Of a DNA stretch of 64,000 nucleotides, positions 10,223-20,609 are shown one piece after another (positions within the stretch are counted from its first letter, which is position 1; each line of letters opens with the position of its first letter). Made by a program: the position numbers and the translations under genes. The stretch is taken from positions 1 through 64,000 of the forward strand of contig NZ_JAEUAV010000004.1 of assembly GCF_019511605.1 (NCBI RefSeq), read 5' to 3'. The stretch is from Paraburkholderia phenoliruptrix (lineage in GTDB: Bacteria; Pseudomonadota; Gammaproteobacteria; Burkholderiales; Burkholderiaceae). The notes below the pieces were generated by a model, which did not search any database, was not told where the DNA came from, and saw only the letters and a program-made list of their open reading frames with translations.

Positions 10223-11428
10223 TCACTGGACGGCGCGTTCCGGGCGGCGGGCGGCGTCGGGCAGACGCGCGATGAATTCGGCTGCGGCGCGACGCGCGGC
10301 GGCGTCCGCTTCGATCACGTCTTCGAGCGCGTGCGCGCTGCGGTTGGGCAACGCGTTGAGCACCGAGTCGACCACCTGCGCGATCGCCATGAAGCCGATC
10401 TGGCGCGACAGGAACGCTTCAACAGCAATTTCGTTAGCGGCGTTGAGCGCCGCGCTGGCGACGCCGCCTTCGGCGAGCGCCTTCATGGCCAATGCCAGGC
10501 AAGGGAACCGCGCGTAGTCCGGCTTTTCAAACGACAGCGACGCGACTTCGACGAGATCCAGTTGCGCCACGCCGGAATCCACGCGATCGGGAAATGCGAG
10601 CGCATGGGCGATCGGCGTGCGCATGTCGGGATTGCCGAGTTGCGCGAGCACCGAGCCGTCGGCGTAGGACACCAGCGAATGGATCACGCTTTGCGGGTGA
10701 ATCAGCACGTCGATGCGCTCGCCCGGCAGGCCGAACAGCCAATGCGCCTCGATCACTTCGAGGCCCTTGTTCATCATCGTCGCGGAGTCGACCGAGATCT
10801 TGCGGCCCATGACCCAGTTCGGATGCTTACAGGCCTCTTCCGGCGTCACGTCGACGAGCGTAGCCGGTTCGCGCGTGCGGAACGGACCGCCCGACGCCGT
10901 CAGGATGATCTTGGAGACGCCGCCATGCAGCGCGGCTTCGCGCGGCAGGCACTGGAAAATGGCGTTGTGTTCGCTGTCCACCGGCAACAGCACGGCGCCG
11001 TTGTCGTGGACTGCGTTCATGAAAATCGCGCCCGACATGACGAGCGCTTCCTTGTTCGCAAGCAGGATCCGCTTGCCGGCGCGCGCCGCGGCAAGGCTCG
11101 GCGGGAGACCCGCCGCACCGACGATGGCCGCGACTACCGTGTCGCAGCCGTCGCTCTTCGAGATCTCGACGAGTGCCTCGGGGCCGTAAGTCACCTCGGT
11201 CGGGCAGCCGGCTGCGCGAAGCTTCGCCGCAACGCGGGCGGCCGTGTCGGCGTCGCCCACCACCGCCACTGCCGGCCGGAACTGCAGGCATTGATCGACG
11301 AGTTTGTCGCCGTTGCGGTGCGCGCTGAGCGCATAAACCGAAAAGCGCTCCGGGTGACGCGCGACGACGTCGAGCGTGCTGTCTCCAATCGAGCCCGTGG
11401 AACCGAGCAATGTCAAACGTTTTTGCAT
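10223..11428 (-). CDS. dxr: 1-deoxy-D-xylulose 5-phosphate reductoisomerase
   Basis: Second enzyme of the MEP isoprenoid pathway. It converts DXP to 2-C-methyl-D-erythritol 4-phosphate using NADPH and a divalent metal, and supplies precursors for UppS upstream in the same array. The N-terminal NADPH site GSTGSIG is at residues 9-15. The metal and substrate region contains [14 protein letters not shown] and ASGGPFR, and [18 protein letters not shown] follows. I use the start [10 protein letters not shown] (401 residues). The 26 codons upstream overlap cdsA and are Cys-rich nonsense. The spacing to cdsA is 10 nt. Confidence 0.96.
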   Translation of the reverse strand: MQKRLTLLGSTGSIGDSTLDVVARHPERFSVYALSAHRNGDKLVDQCLQFRPAVAVVGDADTAARVAAKLRAAGCPTEVTYGPEALVEISKSDGCDTVVAAIVGAAGLPPSLAAARAGKRILLANKEALVMSGAIFMNAVHDNGAVLLPVDSEHNAIFQCLPREAALHGGVSKIILTASGGPFRTREPATLVDVTPEEACKHPNWVMGRKISVDSATMMNKGLEVIEAHWLFGLPGERIDVLIHPQSVIHSLVSYADGSVLAQLGNPDMRTPIAHALAFPDRVDSGVAQLDLVEVASLSFEKPDYARFPCLALAMKALAEGGVASAALNAANEIAVEAFLSRQIGFMAIAQVVDSVLNALPNRSAHALEDVIEADAAARRAAAEFIARLPDAARRPERAVQ

Positions 11429-11438
11429 ATCTCTTTCT

Positions 11439-12260
11439 CTAGCCGAGCAGCAGCATGGCAAGCGGCAGCACCGGCAACAATGCGTCGATGCGGTCGAGCA
11501 CGCCACCGTGCCCCGGCAACAGGCCGCTCGAATCTTTCACGCCGGCCTGGCGTTTCATCATCGATTCAAAAAGGTCGCCCACCACGCTGAACGCCACCAG
11601 CACGGTCAGCGCAAGCAGCGCGCGCGGGGCGCCCCAATGCGCCCACAGTTCAGAATACAGGGTCGGCTCGAACGCATGCGAAAGCACCGCCGCTAGCGCG
11701 ACGATCATCACCGTGAGCCAGCCGCCGATCGCGCCCTCCCACGTCTTGCCGGGGCTGATGGCGGGCGCGAGCTTGTGCTTGCCGAACGCCTTACCCGAGA
11801 AGTATGCGCCGATATCGGCAAGCCATACCAATAGCAGCAGCGACAGAACAAAAGACACGCCCTGCATGCGCGCGGCGACGAGAGCATGCCAGCACGCGAC
11901 GAATATCACAATCCCGGCAAGAAACAGGAAGCTGCGCCAGGCGCCTTGTGCGAGCGTGGGCTTGCGCAGCAGCACGAACGGGCCGGCGATCACCCAGAAA
12001 ATGCCCGCAGCCTTGTAGAACGGACGGGCTCCGTCCACGCCGATGCCAAGCCGTGTGCTCGCGACCAGCGCGACAGCCGCCACCAGCGCATAGACGATGG
12101 GGCCGGCCCCGCCCAGTTTGAGCAGCCGGGCCCACTCCCACGCGGCGAAGACGACGACGAAAGCGATCAGCGCGCCGAACGCGCCCACTGGCGCGAACAG
12201 CGTGACGGGGAGGAACACCGCCAGGAGGACGACTGCCGTGATGACACGGGTTTTTAGCAT
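11439..12260 (-). CDS. cdsA: Phosphatidate cytidylyltransferase
   Basis: Integral membrane enzyme that makes CDP-diacylglycerol from phosphatidate and CTP, the branch point of phospholipid synthesis. The protein is almost wholly hydrophobic, with about seven or eight membrane segments. The CDS family signature is near the C-terminus ([14 protein letters not shown] then [12 protein letters not shown]). Length is 273 residues, normal. Its ATG overlaps the end of uppS by 7 nt, which implies translational coupling. Confidence 0.96.
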   Translation of the reverse strand: MLKTRVITAVVLLAVFLPVTLFAPVGAFGALIAFVVVFAAWEWARLLKLGGAGPIVYALVAAVALVASTRLGIGVDGARPFYKAAGIFWVIAGPFVLLRKPTLAQGAWRSFLFLAGIVIFVACWHALVAARMQGVSFVLSLLLLVWLADIGAYFSGKAFGKHKLAPAISPGKTWEGAIGGWLTVMIVALAAVLSHAFEPTLYSELWAHWGAPRALLALTVLVAFSVVGDLFESMMKRQAGVKDSSGLLPGHGGVLDRIDALLPVLPLAMLLLG

Positions 12261-13036
12261 GGAAGCGAATCGACGTTTTGCGATTGCGGCTCGAGCTGAG
12301 CACTGGTGCGACCGAATCGGCGCTCGCGCTCGCCGTACGAAGCAATGGCGCGGCCGAGCGCGTCGGCGTCGAAATCAGGCCAGAAGGTGTCGGTGAAGTA
12401 GAACTCGGTGTAGGCCAGTTGCCACAGGAGGAAGTTGCTGACGCGCCGCTCGCCGCCGGTGCGGATGAAGAGGTCCGGCTCGGGCGCATAGGCCATGGAC
12501 AGGTGCTCGGAGAACGTCTCCTCGTTCACCTCGACCGGCGTGCCCGCCTGAGCCGCCTGCTCGACCAGCTTGCGGGTAGCCTGCATGATGTCCCAGCGGC
12601 CGCCGTAATTCGCGGCGATGGTCAGCGTAAGGCGGGTATTGCGCGCGGTCTTGGTTTCGGCGCGCCGGATCAGATCGCGAATGCGCGTATCGAAGCGCTC
12701 GAGATCGCCAACCACCCGCAAGCGGATGCCGTTGGCGTGCAGCTTGCCGATTTCGCGCTCGAGCGCGGTGACGAACAGACGCATGAGGAACGACACTTCG
12801 TCGTTCGGACGGCGCCAGTTTTCCGAGCTGAAAGCGAACAGCGTCAGATATTCGACGCCCTGGCGGGCACACGCCTCGACGGCCGCGCGCACCGCGTCGA
12901 CGCCGCGCGTATGGCCGGCTACGCGCGGCAAGCGGCGCTGGGTGGCCCAACGGCCGTTGCCGTCCATGATGATCGCGATATGTCGCGGCACCGCGGCGAC
13001 ATCAGGCACGCGCACGGTTGAGCTGGTGTAGGTCAT
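12254..13036 (-). CDS. uppS: Undecaprenyl diphosphate synthase
   Basis: Cis-prenyltransferase that extends farnesyl diphosphate with isopentenyl units to the C55 carrier lipid used for peptidoglycan and O-antigen. The catalytic region [13 protein letters not shown] is at residues 22-34 with Asp25. The conserved SSENWRRP and the C-terminal [15 protein letters not shown] are present. Length is 260 residues. It follows frr after about 150 nt that include no gene. Also annotated ispU in some genomes. Confidence 0.96.
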   Translation of the reverse strand: MTYTSSTVRVPDVAAVPRHIAIIMDGNGRWATQRRLPRVAGHTRGVDAVRAAVEACARQGVEYLTLFAFSSENWRRPNDEVSFLMRLFVTALEREIGKLHANGIRLRVVGDLERFDTRIRDLIRRAETKTARNTRLTLTIAANYGGRWDIMQATRKLVEQAAQAGTPVEVNEETFSEHLSMAYAPEPDLFIRTGGERRVSNFLLWQLAYTEFYFTDTFWPDFDADALGRAIASYGERERRFGRTSAQLEPQSQNVDSLPC

Positions 13037-13188
13037 GGCCGTCGGGACAATAACTGCAAATGAAGAAGTAAAAATCCTGAAAGTGGTGAGTGCTCCCAGA
13101 CCTGGCGCTTCACGACTTGGACTTCACGCGAGCCCCGGATGAACAGTACGCCGAGGCGCGCCGGCGTACTGTTCGGAGCCTCGCAGGC

Positions 13189-13749
13189 TCATACCGTCAT
13201 GATCTCTGCTTCTTTCGTCGCGACGAGCTTGTCGATCTCGGCGACGAATCTGTCCGTCAGCTTTTGAACATCGTCGCCGGCGCGGCGCTCGTCGTCTTCC
13301 GAAATTTCTTTGTCTTTGACGAGCTTCTTCAACTGCTCGTTGGCATCGCGGCGCAGGTTGCGCACAGCGACCTTGGCGGTTTCCGCTTCGCTCTTGACCA
13401 CTTTCGTCAGCTCACGGCGGCGCTCTTCGGTCAGTGCGGGCATCGGCACGCGGATCACGTCGCCTTGCGTGGCCGGGTTCAGGCCGAGGTCCGACTCGCG
13501 GATCGCCTTTTCGACAACCGGGACCATCTTCTTTTCCCACGGCTGCACGCCGATCGTGCGCGCGTCGATGAGCGTCAGGTTGGCGACCTGGGAAATAGGC
13601 ACAGGCGAGCCGTAGTAGTCGCACTGGATATGATCGAGCAGGCCCGTGTGCGCACGGCCCGTACGGATTTTCGACAGATCGTTCTTGAACGCGTCGATGG
13701 AACGCTGCATCTTTTGCTCAGCGCCCTTCCTGATATCAGCCACAGACAT
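13189..13749 (-). CDS. frr: Ribosome recycling factor
   Basis: Splits the post-termination ribosome with EF-G. The 186-residue length matches the family. Typical stretches are [18 protein letters not shown] at the start, [15 protein letters not shown] (residues about 27-41) and the C-terminal three-helix-bundle segment [20 protein letters not shown]. It follows pyrH after about 100 nt, the order found across proteobacteria. Confidence 0.97.
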   Translation of the reverse strand: MSVADIRKGAEQKMQRSIDAFKNDLSKIRTGRAHTGLLDHIQCDYYGSPVPISQVANLTLIDARTIGVQPWEKKMVPVVEKAIRESDLGLNPATQGDVIRVPMPALTEERRRELTKVVKSEAETAKVAVRNLRRDANEQLKKLVKDKEISEDDERRAGDDVQKLTDRFVAEIDKLVATKEAEIMTV

Positions 13750-13848
13750 TTTTAAACCTCCGAACCTTCAAAACGGGCGAGCCGGCCAGAACGCGCGGTA
13801 TGCGGCGGCCCGGGCTCGCGTCAAAGCCCACGTTGTGTGAACGAGAGT

Positions 13849-14562
13849 TTACACGTGGACGAGAGTGCCCTCGTCCTCGCCGATCACGATGCGCTTGAGC
13901 GCACCCGGCTTGACGATCGAAAACACGCGGATCGGCAGCTTCTGGTCGCGGCACAGCGCGAACGCGGTGGCGTCCATGACCTGCAGGTTGCGGCCGATTG
14001 CCTCGTCGAAGCTGATCGTGGTGTAGCGGGTCGCGCTTGGGTCTTTTTTCGGATCCGCCGAATAGACGCCATCCACCTTGGTGGCCTTCAGCACGACTTC
14101 GGCGCCGATTTCCGAGCCGCGCAGCGCCGCGGCCGTGTCGGTCGTGAAGAACGGGTTGCCGGTGCCCGCCGCGAAAATCACGACTTTGCCTTCTTCGAGC
14201 TGGCGAATCGCGCGCGGACGGATGTACGGTTCGACCACCTGGTCCATGCGCAGCGCGGACTGCACACGCGCTTCGATGCCCGCATGGCGCATGGCGTCCT
14301 GCAGCGCCAGCGCGTTCATCATGGTCGCCAGCATGCCCATATAGTCGGCCGTGGCGCGGTCCATACCGGCCGCGCCGCCCGCCACGCCGCGAAAAATGTT
14401 GCCGCCGCCAATGACCACGGCCAGCTGCGTTCCGAGACGGACCACTTCGGCCACGTCCGCCACCATTCGTTCGATGGTCGCGCGATTGATGCCGAAGGCA
14501 TCGTCGCCCATCAGAGCTTCACCGGAGAGTTTGAGCAGGACGCGTTTGTAGGCAGTGGGCAT
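13849..14562 (-). CDS. pyrH: Uridylate kinase
   Basis: Bacterial UMP kinase of the amino acid kinase fold, forming UDP from UMP and ATP as a hexamer. It is recognised from [12 protein letters not shown] at residues 5-16, the [11 protein letters not shown] loop and the C-terminal ATP-binding region [18 protein letters not shown] and [13 protein letters not shown]. Length is 237 residues. It lies between tsf and frr, separated from tsf by about 220 nt that hold several hairpins. Confidence 0.97.
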   Translation of the reverse strand: MPTAYKRVLLKLSGEALMGDDAFGINRATIERMVADVAEVVRLGTQLAVVIGGGNIFRGVAGGAAGMDRATADYMGMLATMMNALALQDAMRHAGIEARVQSALRMDQVVEPYIRPRAIRQLEEGKVVIFAAGTGNPFFTTDTAAALRGSEIGAEVVLKATKVDGVYSADPKKDPSATRYTTISFDEAIGRNLQVMDATAFALCRDQKLPIRVFSIVKPGALKRIVIGEDEGTLVHV

Positions 14563-14650
14563 AGGGGTATCCAGATCGCGCAGAACAGGGCAACAACAAG
14601 GGACTAATGTAGGGGTGAAACGCTGATTCGGGCAAGCGCCGCCAAATTGA

Positions 14651-14749
14651 CGGACCGCGAGGGTCCGCCGACGGCGGCCGCGCCGCGGGGATCGACCCGC
14701 GCGCAGCCTTGCGGCGCAGCCGACCGCAGCACAGTCATGCTGTGCCGCG
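14651..14749 (-). other. Hairpin cluster in the tsf-pyrH spacer
   Basis: The 219-nt spacer holds several perfect or near-perfect stems: CGGACC/GGTCCG at 14651-14667 and GCACAG/CTGTGC inside a longer imperfect stem at 14725-14749. None is followed by a clear U-tract. They could be RNA processing or stabilising structures at the 3' end of tsf, or weak attenuators. This is inference from base pairing only. Confidence 0.4.
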
Positions 14750-14781
14750 GGTACAACAGTACTAGCTGAGACGGGTAATGC

Positions 14782-15663
14782 TTATTGTTGCTTTGCAGCA
14801 GCCACTTGCGCGGCAACTTCAGCAGCAAAGTCGTCCTGCTTCTTCTCGATGCCTTCGCCGACCACGAACAGCGCGAACTTCTGGACGCTCGCATTGCCGG
14901 CCTTGAGCATCTGCTCGATCGTCTGCTTGTCGTTCTTAACGAACGTCTGGTTCAGCAGCGACACTTCCTTCAGGTACTTCTGGACGCTGCCTTCCACCAT
15001 CTTGGCGACGATTTCAGCCGGCTTGCCGGATTCGGCGGCCTTCTGTTCTGCAATGCTGCGTTCCTTGGCGATCAGATCCGCCGGCACGTCTTCCGACGAC
15101 AGCGAAACGGGCTTCATTGCAGCGATGTGCATAGCCACGTCCTTGCCGACCTGCTCGTCAGCGCCCGTGTACTCGACCAGCACGCCGATACGCGTGCCGT
15201 GCAGGTACGCAGCCAGCTTGTTCGACGTTTCAAAACGCACGAAGCGGCGGATCGACAGGTTTTCGCCGATCTTGCCGACGAGCGCGAGACGCACTGCGTC
15301 GACGGTTTCGCCGTCGAGCGGCAGCGCCGACAGCGCAGCCACGTCAGCCGGGTTTTGCGCGGCGACCAGCTCGGCGATCTTCTTCGAAAAAGCGAGGAAG
15401 TCGTCGTTCTTCGAGACGAAGTCGGTTTCGCAGTTCAGTTCGACCAGCGAACCGGCATTGCCGCCGATGAACGAAGCGACCACGCCTTCAGCCGTGACGC
15501 GCGATGCCGCCTTGCTTGCCTTATTGCCCAGCTTGACGCGCAGCAGCTCTTCGGCGCGCGCCATGTCGCCGTCGGCTTCCGTCAGCGCCTTCTTGCATTC
15601 CATCATCGGCGCGTCGGTCTTTGCGCGCAGTTCTGCAACCATGCTTGCGGTAATTGCCGCCAT
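14782..15663 (-). CDS. tsf: Elongation factor Ts
   Basis: Guanine nucleotide exchange factor for EF-Tu. The N-terminal UBA-like domain (residues 1-55) carries [20 protein letters not shown]. The TDFVSKND motif that contacts the EF-Tu nucleotide site follows near residue 80. The dimerisation domains end in [11 protein letters not shown] near the C-terminus. I start at [12 protein letters not shown] (293 residues). The frame stays open 23 codons further upstream, but a ribosome site (GGAG) sits just before this ATG. It lies 216 nt after rpsB, with a terminator-like hairpin between them. Confidence 0.97.
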   Translation of the reverse strand: MAAITASMVAELRAKTDAPMMECKKALTEADGDMARAEELLRVKLGNKASKAASRVTAEGVVASFIGGNAGSLVELNCETDFVSKNDDFLAFSKKIAELVAAQNPADVAALSALPLDGETVDAVRLALVGKIGENLSIRRFVRFETSNKLAAYLHGTRIGVLVEYTGADEQVGKDVAMHIAAMKPVSLSSEDVPADLIAKERSIAEQKAAESGKPAEIVAKMVEGSVQKYLKEVSLLNQTFVKNDKQTIEQMLKAGNASVQKFALFVVGEGIEKKQDDFAAEVAAQVAAAKQQ

Positions 15664-15827
15664 CATTTGCTCCTTGAGTTCCGTCTGTGTACCGTCTGTC
15701 ACACGCCGCCCGCACTTCGATAGCGGCGACAAGAATTCGTTTCAGCGTTATGCGCACTTTTTTGCGGATAACGCGTCGAGCGCCGCCCAAACCGCCCGGC
15801 CGGCGCCCCACTACAGCGTCGCGGCTT

Positions 15828-15861
15828 AAAAAAAGGGGGCCTCTTGAAAGCCCCCTTTTTT
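15828..15861 (-). terminator. Terminator/attenuator between rpsB and tsf
   Basis: A perfect stem GGGGGC (15835-15840) and GCCCCC (15850-15855) is flanked by seven A residues on the left and six T residues on the right, so it could terminate in both directions. It lies 18 nt past the rpsB stop codon. Because tsf has no clear promoter of its own in the 216-nt gap, partial readthrough probably sets the S2 to EF-Ts ratio, as is known for rpsB-tsf in enteric bacteria. Confidence 0.85.
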
Positions 15862-15879
15862 GCCGGACACGGGGCAGCT

Positions 15880-16632
15880 TTACGCTTCCGCGTTGACCTC
15901 GACGAACTCGTCGCCGTCGTCGCCGCGAGCAGCCTGCACCACTTCGTTGACCGCGTTCGCACGGCCTTCCAGGATCGCGTCGGCCACGCCGGCCGCGTAC
16001 AGAGCGACGGCCTTGCTGGCGTCGTCGTTACCCGGGATCACGTAGTCGATGCCTTCCGGCGAGTGGTTCGTATCGACCACTGCGATAACCGGCACGCCGA
16101 GCTTGTTAGCTTCGGTGACGGCAATCTTGTGGTAGCCGACGTCGACCACGAAAATTGCGTCCGGAATACCGCCCATGTCCTTCACGCCGCCGATCGACTT
16201 TTGCAGCTTGAGCATTTCGCGTTCGAACAGCAGCGCTTCCTTCTTGCTCATGCGCTCGGTTTCACCGGCTTCCAGCGCTGCTTCCATGTCCTTCAGGCGC
16301 TTGATCGAAACCTTCAGCGTCTTGAAGTTGGTCAGCATGCCGCCGAGCCAGCGGGCGTTGACATACGGCATACCGGCGCGCTGCGCTTCCTGGGCGATCG
16401 TGTCGCGCGACTGGCGCTTCGTGCCGACGAACAGGATGGTGCCGCGATTGGCTGCCAGTTGACGCGCGTACTTCAGCGCGTCGTTGTACATCGGCAGCGT
16501 CTTTTCGAGGTTGATGATGTGAATCTTGTTGCGATGGCCGAAAATGAAGGGAGCCATCTTCGGGTTCCAGAAGCGCGTTTGGTGACCGAAGTGGACACCG
16601 GCTTCCAGCATTTGACGCATGGTAACTGCCAT
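15880..16632 (-). CDS. rpsB: 30S ribosomal protein S2
   Basis: Small-subunit protein that binds late in assembly and helps recruit S1. It starts [19 protein letters not shown], the family signature, and contains [20 protein letters not shown]. The second signature [16 protein letters not shown] lies mid-protein. Length is 250 residues with an acidic C-terminus. A ribosome site GGAG lies 7 nt before the ATG. It is the first gene of the array and has a long untranslated leader from the promoter near 16.95 kb. Confidence 0.97.
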   Translation of the reverse strand: MAVTMRQMLEAGVHFGHQTRFWNPKMAPFIFGHRNKIHIINLEKTLPMYNDALKYARQLAANRGTILFVGTKRQSRDTIAQEAQRAGMPYVNARWLGGMLTNFKTLKVSIKRLKDMEAALEAGETERMSKKEALLFEREMLKLQKSIGGVKDMGGIPDAIFVVDVGYHKIAVTEANKLGVPVIAVVDTNHSPEGIDYVIPGNDDASKAVALYAAGVADAILEGRANAVNEVVQAARGDDGDEFVEVNAEA

Positions 16633-16940
16633 GAAAATCTCCGCGAGGGTTGGGTCTTAAGCCGGCCGCCGTATCCGCCGCGCTGCCATGTCACGTCTTG
16701 TGCTGCATGGCTGAGCGCCGCGAACACCCTGGGTGCGCCGGCTTGCGAGTTTGCCGCCTTGATACTGCTCTCACTGCTTTCAGCCGTGGCTCAGGCGGCC
16801 AGCGCCACGGCAAGCTTCACCTCGGTCTGCCCCGCCGCATACCGCGGATTATGCAGCGCCGCCATATTCTGAACCGGAACCCGGTCTGGATCATGACAAC
16901 ACAAGCACAACAAAGGCAAAAAGGATCGACTTAGCCAAAC

Positions 16941-16970
16941 ATTATAGCATGCGACTATCGGACGACTCAA
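16941..16970 (-). promoter_or_regulatory. Sigma-70 promoter of the rpsB array
   Basis: On the minus strand a perfect -10 TATAAT (16941-16946) lies 18 nt downstream of TTGAGT (16965-16970), a four-of-six -35 match. Transcription would start near 16934, about 300 nt before the rpsB start. The surrounding sequence is locally AT-rich in a GC-rich genome, which supports the call. Confidence 0.75.
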
Positions 16971-17142
16971 CCGGCCTGCTGCTCGCCTGGCATCCCGGGT
17001 TGCACCTCGGGATTCTCCAGCCACGTCCAAACCCAGCGGTCCGTTGTCAGCGGTTCTCTGCCAGCGCCGCAGCGCCCCGTCGCGACAGGTTCGCCCGAGG
17101 CGCGCGCAGGCCGCCAAAAGACTGCGGCCGAATGCCATATGG

Positions 17143-17151
17143 TGCGATAAT
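17143..17151 (+). promoter_or_regulatory. Extended -10 promoter for map-glnD
   Basis: TGCGATAAT reads as an extended -10 element (TG, one base, then GATAAT). It lies 32 nt before the map ATG. No good -35 is visible, which is common for extended -10 promoters. Confidence 0.5.
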
Positions 17152-17182
17152 CCGGGAATAAATCGCATTTCAGGCCCGACTC

Positions 17183-17992
17183 ATGGCTATCACACTCAAA
17201 AACGAACACGACATCGCGCAAATGCGCGTCGCCTGCAGACTGGCGAGCGAAGTGCTCGACTACATCACCCCGTTCGTTACCGCCGGCGTCACCACGGGCG
17301 AGCTCGACCGGCTGTGCCACGAATACATGCTGAAGGAACAGGGCACGGTGCCCGCGCCGCTGAACTACCAGCCGCCCGGCTACCCGCCCTATCCGAAAGC
17401 CACCTGCATATCCGTAAACGACGTGATCTGCCACGGCATTCCCGGCGACAAGACGCTGAAGAACGGCGACGCGCTCAACATCGACATCACCGTTATCAAG
17501 GACGGCTATTTCGGCGACACGAGCCGCATGTTCATCGTCGGCGAGGGCTCGATTCTCGCCAAACGTCTCGTGCAGACCACCTTCGAATGCATGTGGCTCG
17601 GCATCGACCAGGTCCGCCCGGGAGCGCACCTCGGCGACATCGGCCATGCCATCCAGAAACACGCCGAGGCGCAGGGCTACAGCGTGGTGCGCGAGTACTG
17701 CGGGCACGGCATCGGCACGGTGTTTCACGAAGACCCGCAAATTCTGCATTACGGCCGCCCCGGCACGGGCCTCGAACTGCAGGCGGGCATGATCTTCACC
17801 GTCGAGCCGATGATCAACGCCGGCCGCCGCGACATCCGCACCATGCCGGACCAGTGGACCGTCAAGACCAAGGACCGCAGCCTCTCGGCGCAGTGGGAGC
17901 ACACGGTGCTCGTCACGGAAACCGGCTACGACGTGCTGACCGTCTCCGCCGGCACGCCCGCGCGGCCGCCCGTGGTCGCCGCCACCGCCTGA
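17183..17992 (+). CDS. map: Methionine aminopeptidase, type I
   Basis: Removes the N-terminal Met from new proteins after deformylation, acting with the peptide deformylase encoded at 23.0-23.5 kb. It has the pita-bread fold with two metals. The ligands lie in [31 protein letters not shown] (with the preceding CGHG) and FTVEPMIN, with a last Glu in [17 protein letters not shown] supplies the conserved substrate-side His. Length is 269 residues. It opens the plus-strand map-glnD unit and is divergent from rpsB, a common arrangement. Confidence 0.97.
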   Translation: MAITLKNEHDIAQMRVACRLASEVLDYITPFVTAGVTTGELDRLCHEYMLKEQGTVPAPLNYQPPGYPPYPKATCISVNDVICHGIPGDKTLKNGDALNIDITVIKDGYFGDTSRMFIVGEGSILAKRLVQTTFECMWLGIDQVRPGAHLGDIGHAIQKHAEAQGYSVVREYCGHGIGTVFHEDPQILHYGRPGTGLELQAGMIFTVEPMINAGRRDIRTMPDQWTVKTKDRSLSAQWEHTVLVTETGYDVLTVSAGTPARPPVVAATA

Positions 17993-18023
17993 CCGATTTC
18001 GCCTTTTTTACCGCCAGCCGCTC

Positions 18024-20603
18024 ATGAGCAGTGTTCCAGCCGTCGCCCGATCCCACGCCACGTCGCTCAAAGCAGACTACAAGGTGGCCAAAGCCCAGTT
18101 GCTGGAACGCTTCAAGACCGCCACCAACGTAGAGGCGTTGATGGCGGCGCTGTCCCGCACCACCGACGACTCCCTGCGCGCCGCGTGGAACACCTGCGAG
18201 CTGCCGCCCGAGCTCGCTCTCGTCGCGGTCGGCGGCTATGGGCGCGGCGAACTGGCGCCGCATTCGGACATCGACATTCTGGTGCTGCTGCCGGATGCGC
18301 CGCTCGAACATCTCGAAGCGCGCATCGAGCGCTTTATCGGCCTCGCGTGGGACCTCGGGCTCGAACTCGGCAGCAGCGTGCGCAGCGTGTCGCAGTGTCT
18401 GGAGGAAGCCGCCAACGACGTCACCGTGCGCACTTCGCTGCTCGAAGCGCGCCGCATCACCGGCAGCGCCGCGCTTTTCGACGACTTCGCGAAGCGCTAC
18501 CGCGCGGCGCTCGACCCCAAAGCGTTCTTCCAGGCGAAAGTGCTGGAAATGCGTCAGCGGCACGCCAAGTTCCAGGACACGCCTTACGCGCTGGAGCCGA
18601 ATATCAAGGAAAGTCCGGGCGGATTGCGCGATCTGCAGCTGATTCTGTGGGTGACCCAGGCCGCCGGTTTCGGCAGCAGCTGGCGCGAACTGGAAGCGCG
18701 CGGGCTCATCACGCAGCGCGAGGCGCAGGAACTGCGGCGCAACGAGGGCTTTCTCAAGTCGCTGCGCGCCCGCGTGCATGTGACCGCCGGGCGTCGCCAG
18801 GACATCCTGGTGTTCGATCTGCAAACGCCGGTCGCCGAGAGCTTCGGCTACAAGCCGACCGCCACCAAGCGGGCAAGCGAACAGCTCATGCGCCGCTATT
18901 ACTGGGCGGCGAAGGCCGTCACGCAACTCGCCACGATCCTGATCCAGAACATCGAGGCACAGCTTTTTCCGAGCACGAGCGGCATTACACGGGTGCTGTC
19001 GGACCGCTTCGTCGAAAAGCAGGGCATGCTCGAAATTGCCAGCGACGACCTGTTCGAGCGCGAGCCGAACGCCATTCTCGAAGCGTTCCTGCTATACGAG
19101 CAGACGCCCGGCGTGAAAGGCCTGTCGGCTCGCACGCTGCGCGCGATCTACAACGCGCGCGAAGTGATGGATCAGCACTGGCGCCGCGATCCGGAAAACC
19201 GGCGCCTTTTCATGGACATCCTGAAGCAGCCGGCCGGCATCACGCACGCGCTGCGCCTGATGAACCAGACAAGCGTGCTCGGACGCTATCTGCTGAACTT
19301 CCGGCGCATAGTCGGCCAGATGCAGCACGACCTGTATCACGTCTACACGGTCGACCAGCACATTCTCATGGTGCTGCGCAATCTGCGGCGCTTCGCGGTC
19401 GCCGAACACGCGCACGAGTATCCGTTCTGCAGCCAGTTGATCGTAAGCTTCGACCGGCCGTGGGTGCTGTACGTCGCGGCGCTCTTTCACGATATCGCCA
19501 AGGGCCGCGGCGGCGATCATTCGACGCTCGGCATGGCCGACGCGCGGCGCTTCTGCCGCAACCACGGCATCGAGGGCGAAGACGGCGAACTGGTGGTCTG
19601 GCTGGTGCAGCAGCATCTGACCATGAGCCAGGTCGCGCAGAAGCAGGATACGAGCGACCCCGAGGTCATCAAGCGTTTCGCGGAGCTGGTCGGCACCGAA
19701 CGCCGTCTGACCGCGCTGTATCTGCTGACGGTGGCCGACATCCGCGGGACTAGCCCCAAGGTCTGGAATACGTGGAAAGGCAAGCTGCTCGAAGACCTGT
19801 ATCGCGCGACGCTGGCGGTGCTCGGCGGCGCACGGCCGGACGCGCATTCGGAACTCGAGTCGCGCCAGGAAGAAGCGCTTGCGCTGCTGCGCCTCGAGAC
19901 GGTGCCCGAAGGCGCGCAAAAGGCCCTGTGGGACAAGCTCGATGTCGGCTACTTCCTGCGCCACGACGCTGCGGACATCGCATGGCAAACGCGCGTGCTC
20001 TACCGTTACGTGGAAACGCCGGTGCCCATCGTTCGGGCCCGCCCCTCGCCTATCGGCGAGGCGCTGCAAGTGCTCGTGTATGTGAAGGATCAGCCGGATC
20101 TGTTTGCCGGCATTTGCGCGTACTTCGACCGCAACGGCCTGTCGGTGCTCGATGCGCGGGTCAGCACCACGCGTCACGGCTATGCGCTGGATAACTTTCT
20201 CGTCACGCATACCGAAGAGGATGTCCATTACCGCGACATTGCCAACCTCGTCGAACAGGAACTGACCGCGCGCCTCACCGGCGACGGCACCTGGTTGCCG
20301 GGGCCTTCGAAGGGCCGCCTGTCGCGGCTCTCACGCACCTTCCCGGTTACGCCGCGCGTCGATCTTCGGGCCGACGAGCGCGGCCAGTACTACATCCTGT
20401 CCGTGTCTGCCAACGACCGGCCGGGCCTTCTTTATTCGATCGCGCGAGTGCTCGCCGAACACCGGGTCGGCGTCGCGTCGGCGCGGATCAACACGTTGGG
20501 CGAACGCGTCGAGGACGTGTTCCTGCTGGACGGGCACGGGCTGTCGGACAACCGCCTGCAAATTCAGGTCGAGACGGAACTGCTGCGCGCGATCGCAGTG
20601 TGA
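18024..20603 (+). CDS. glnD: [Protein-PII] uridylyltransferase / uridylyl-removing enzyme
   Basis: Main nitrogen sensor. It attaches UMP to PII proteins at low glutamine and removes it at high glutamine. Domain order is a nucleotidyltransferase domain with [17 protein letters not shown] at residues 70-86, a long helical linker, an HD hydrolase domain with [12 protein letters not shown] starting at His489, then two ACT glutamine-sensing domains at about 680-760 and 790-859. All key residues of both activities are visible. Length is 859 residues, normal. It follows map by 31 nt and precedes the pseudouridine synthase by 6 nt. Confidence 0.96.
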   Translation: MSSVPAVARSHATSLKADYKVAKAQLLERFKTATNVEALMAALSRTTDDSLRAAWNTCELPPELALVAVGGYGRGELAPHSDIDILVLLPDAPLEHLEARIERFIGLAWDLGLELGSSVRSVSQCLEEAANDVTVRTSLLEARRITGSAALFDDFAKRYRAALDPKAFFQAKVLEMRQRHAKFQDTPYALEPNIKESPGGLRDLQLILWVTQAAGFGSSWRELEARGLITQREAQELRRNEGFLKSLRARVHVTAGRRQDILVFDLQTPVAESFGYKPTATKRASEQLMRRYYWAAKAVTQLATILIQNIEAQLFPSTSGITRVLSDRFVEKQGMLEIASDDLFEREPNAILEAFLLYEQTPGVKGLSARTLRAIYNAREVMDQHWRRDPENRRLFMDILKQPAGITHALRLMNQTSVLGRYLLNFRRIVGQMQHDLYHVYTVDQHILMVLRNLRRFAVAEHAHEYPFCSQLIVSFDRPWVLYVAALFHDIAKGRGGDHSTLGMADARRFCRNHGIEGEDGELVVWLVQQHLTMSQVAQKQDTSDPEVIKRFAELVGTERRLTALYLLTVADIRGTSPKVWNTWKGKLLEDLYRATLAVLGGARPDAHSELESRQEEALALLRLETVPEGAQKALWDKLDVGYFLRHDAADIAWQTRVLYRYVETPVPIVRARPSPIGEALQVLVYVKDQPDLFAGICAYFDRNGLSVLDARVSTTRHGYALDNFLVTHTEEDVHYRDIANLVEQELTARLTGDGTWLPGPSKGRLSRLSRTFPVTPRVDLRADERGQYYILSVSANDRPGLLYSIARVLAEHRVGVASARINTLGERVEDVFLLDGHGLSDNRLQIQVETELLRAIAV

Positions 20604-20609
20604 GATTTC

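Larger units (their letters stand above)
16633..17182. other. Divergent intergenic region with rpsB leader
   Basis: No gene is seen in these 550 nt. Most of it (16633 to about 16934) would be the 5' untranslated leader of rpsB if the promoter at 16941-16970 is used. The right end carries the map promoter. S2 represses its own mRNA through a leader structure in several bacteria, so a regulatory RNA is plausible here, but I did not recognise a published motif. Confidence 0.5.
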
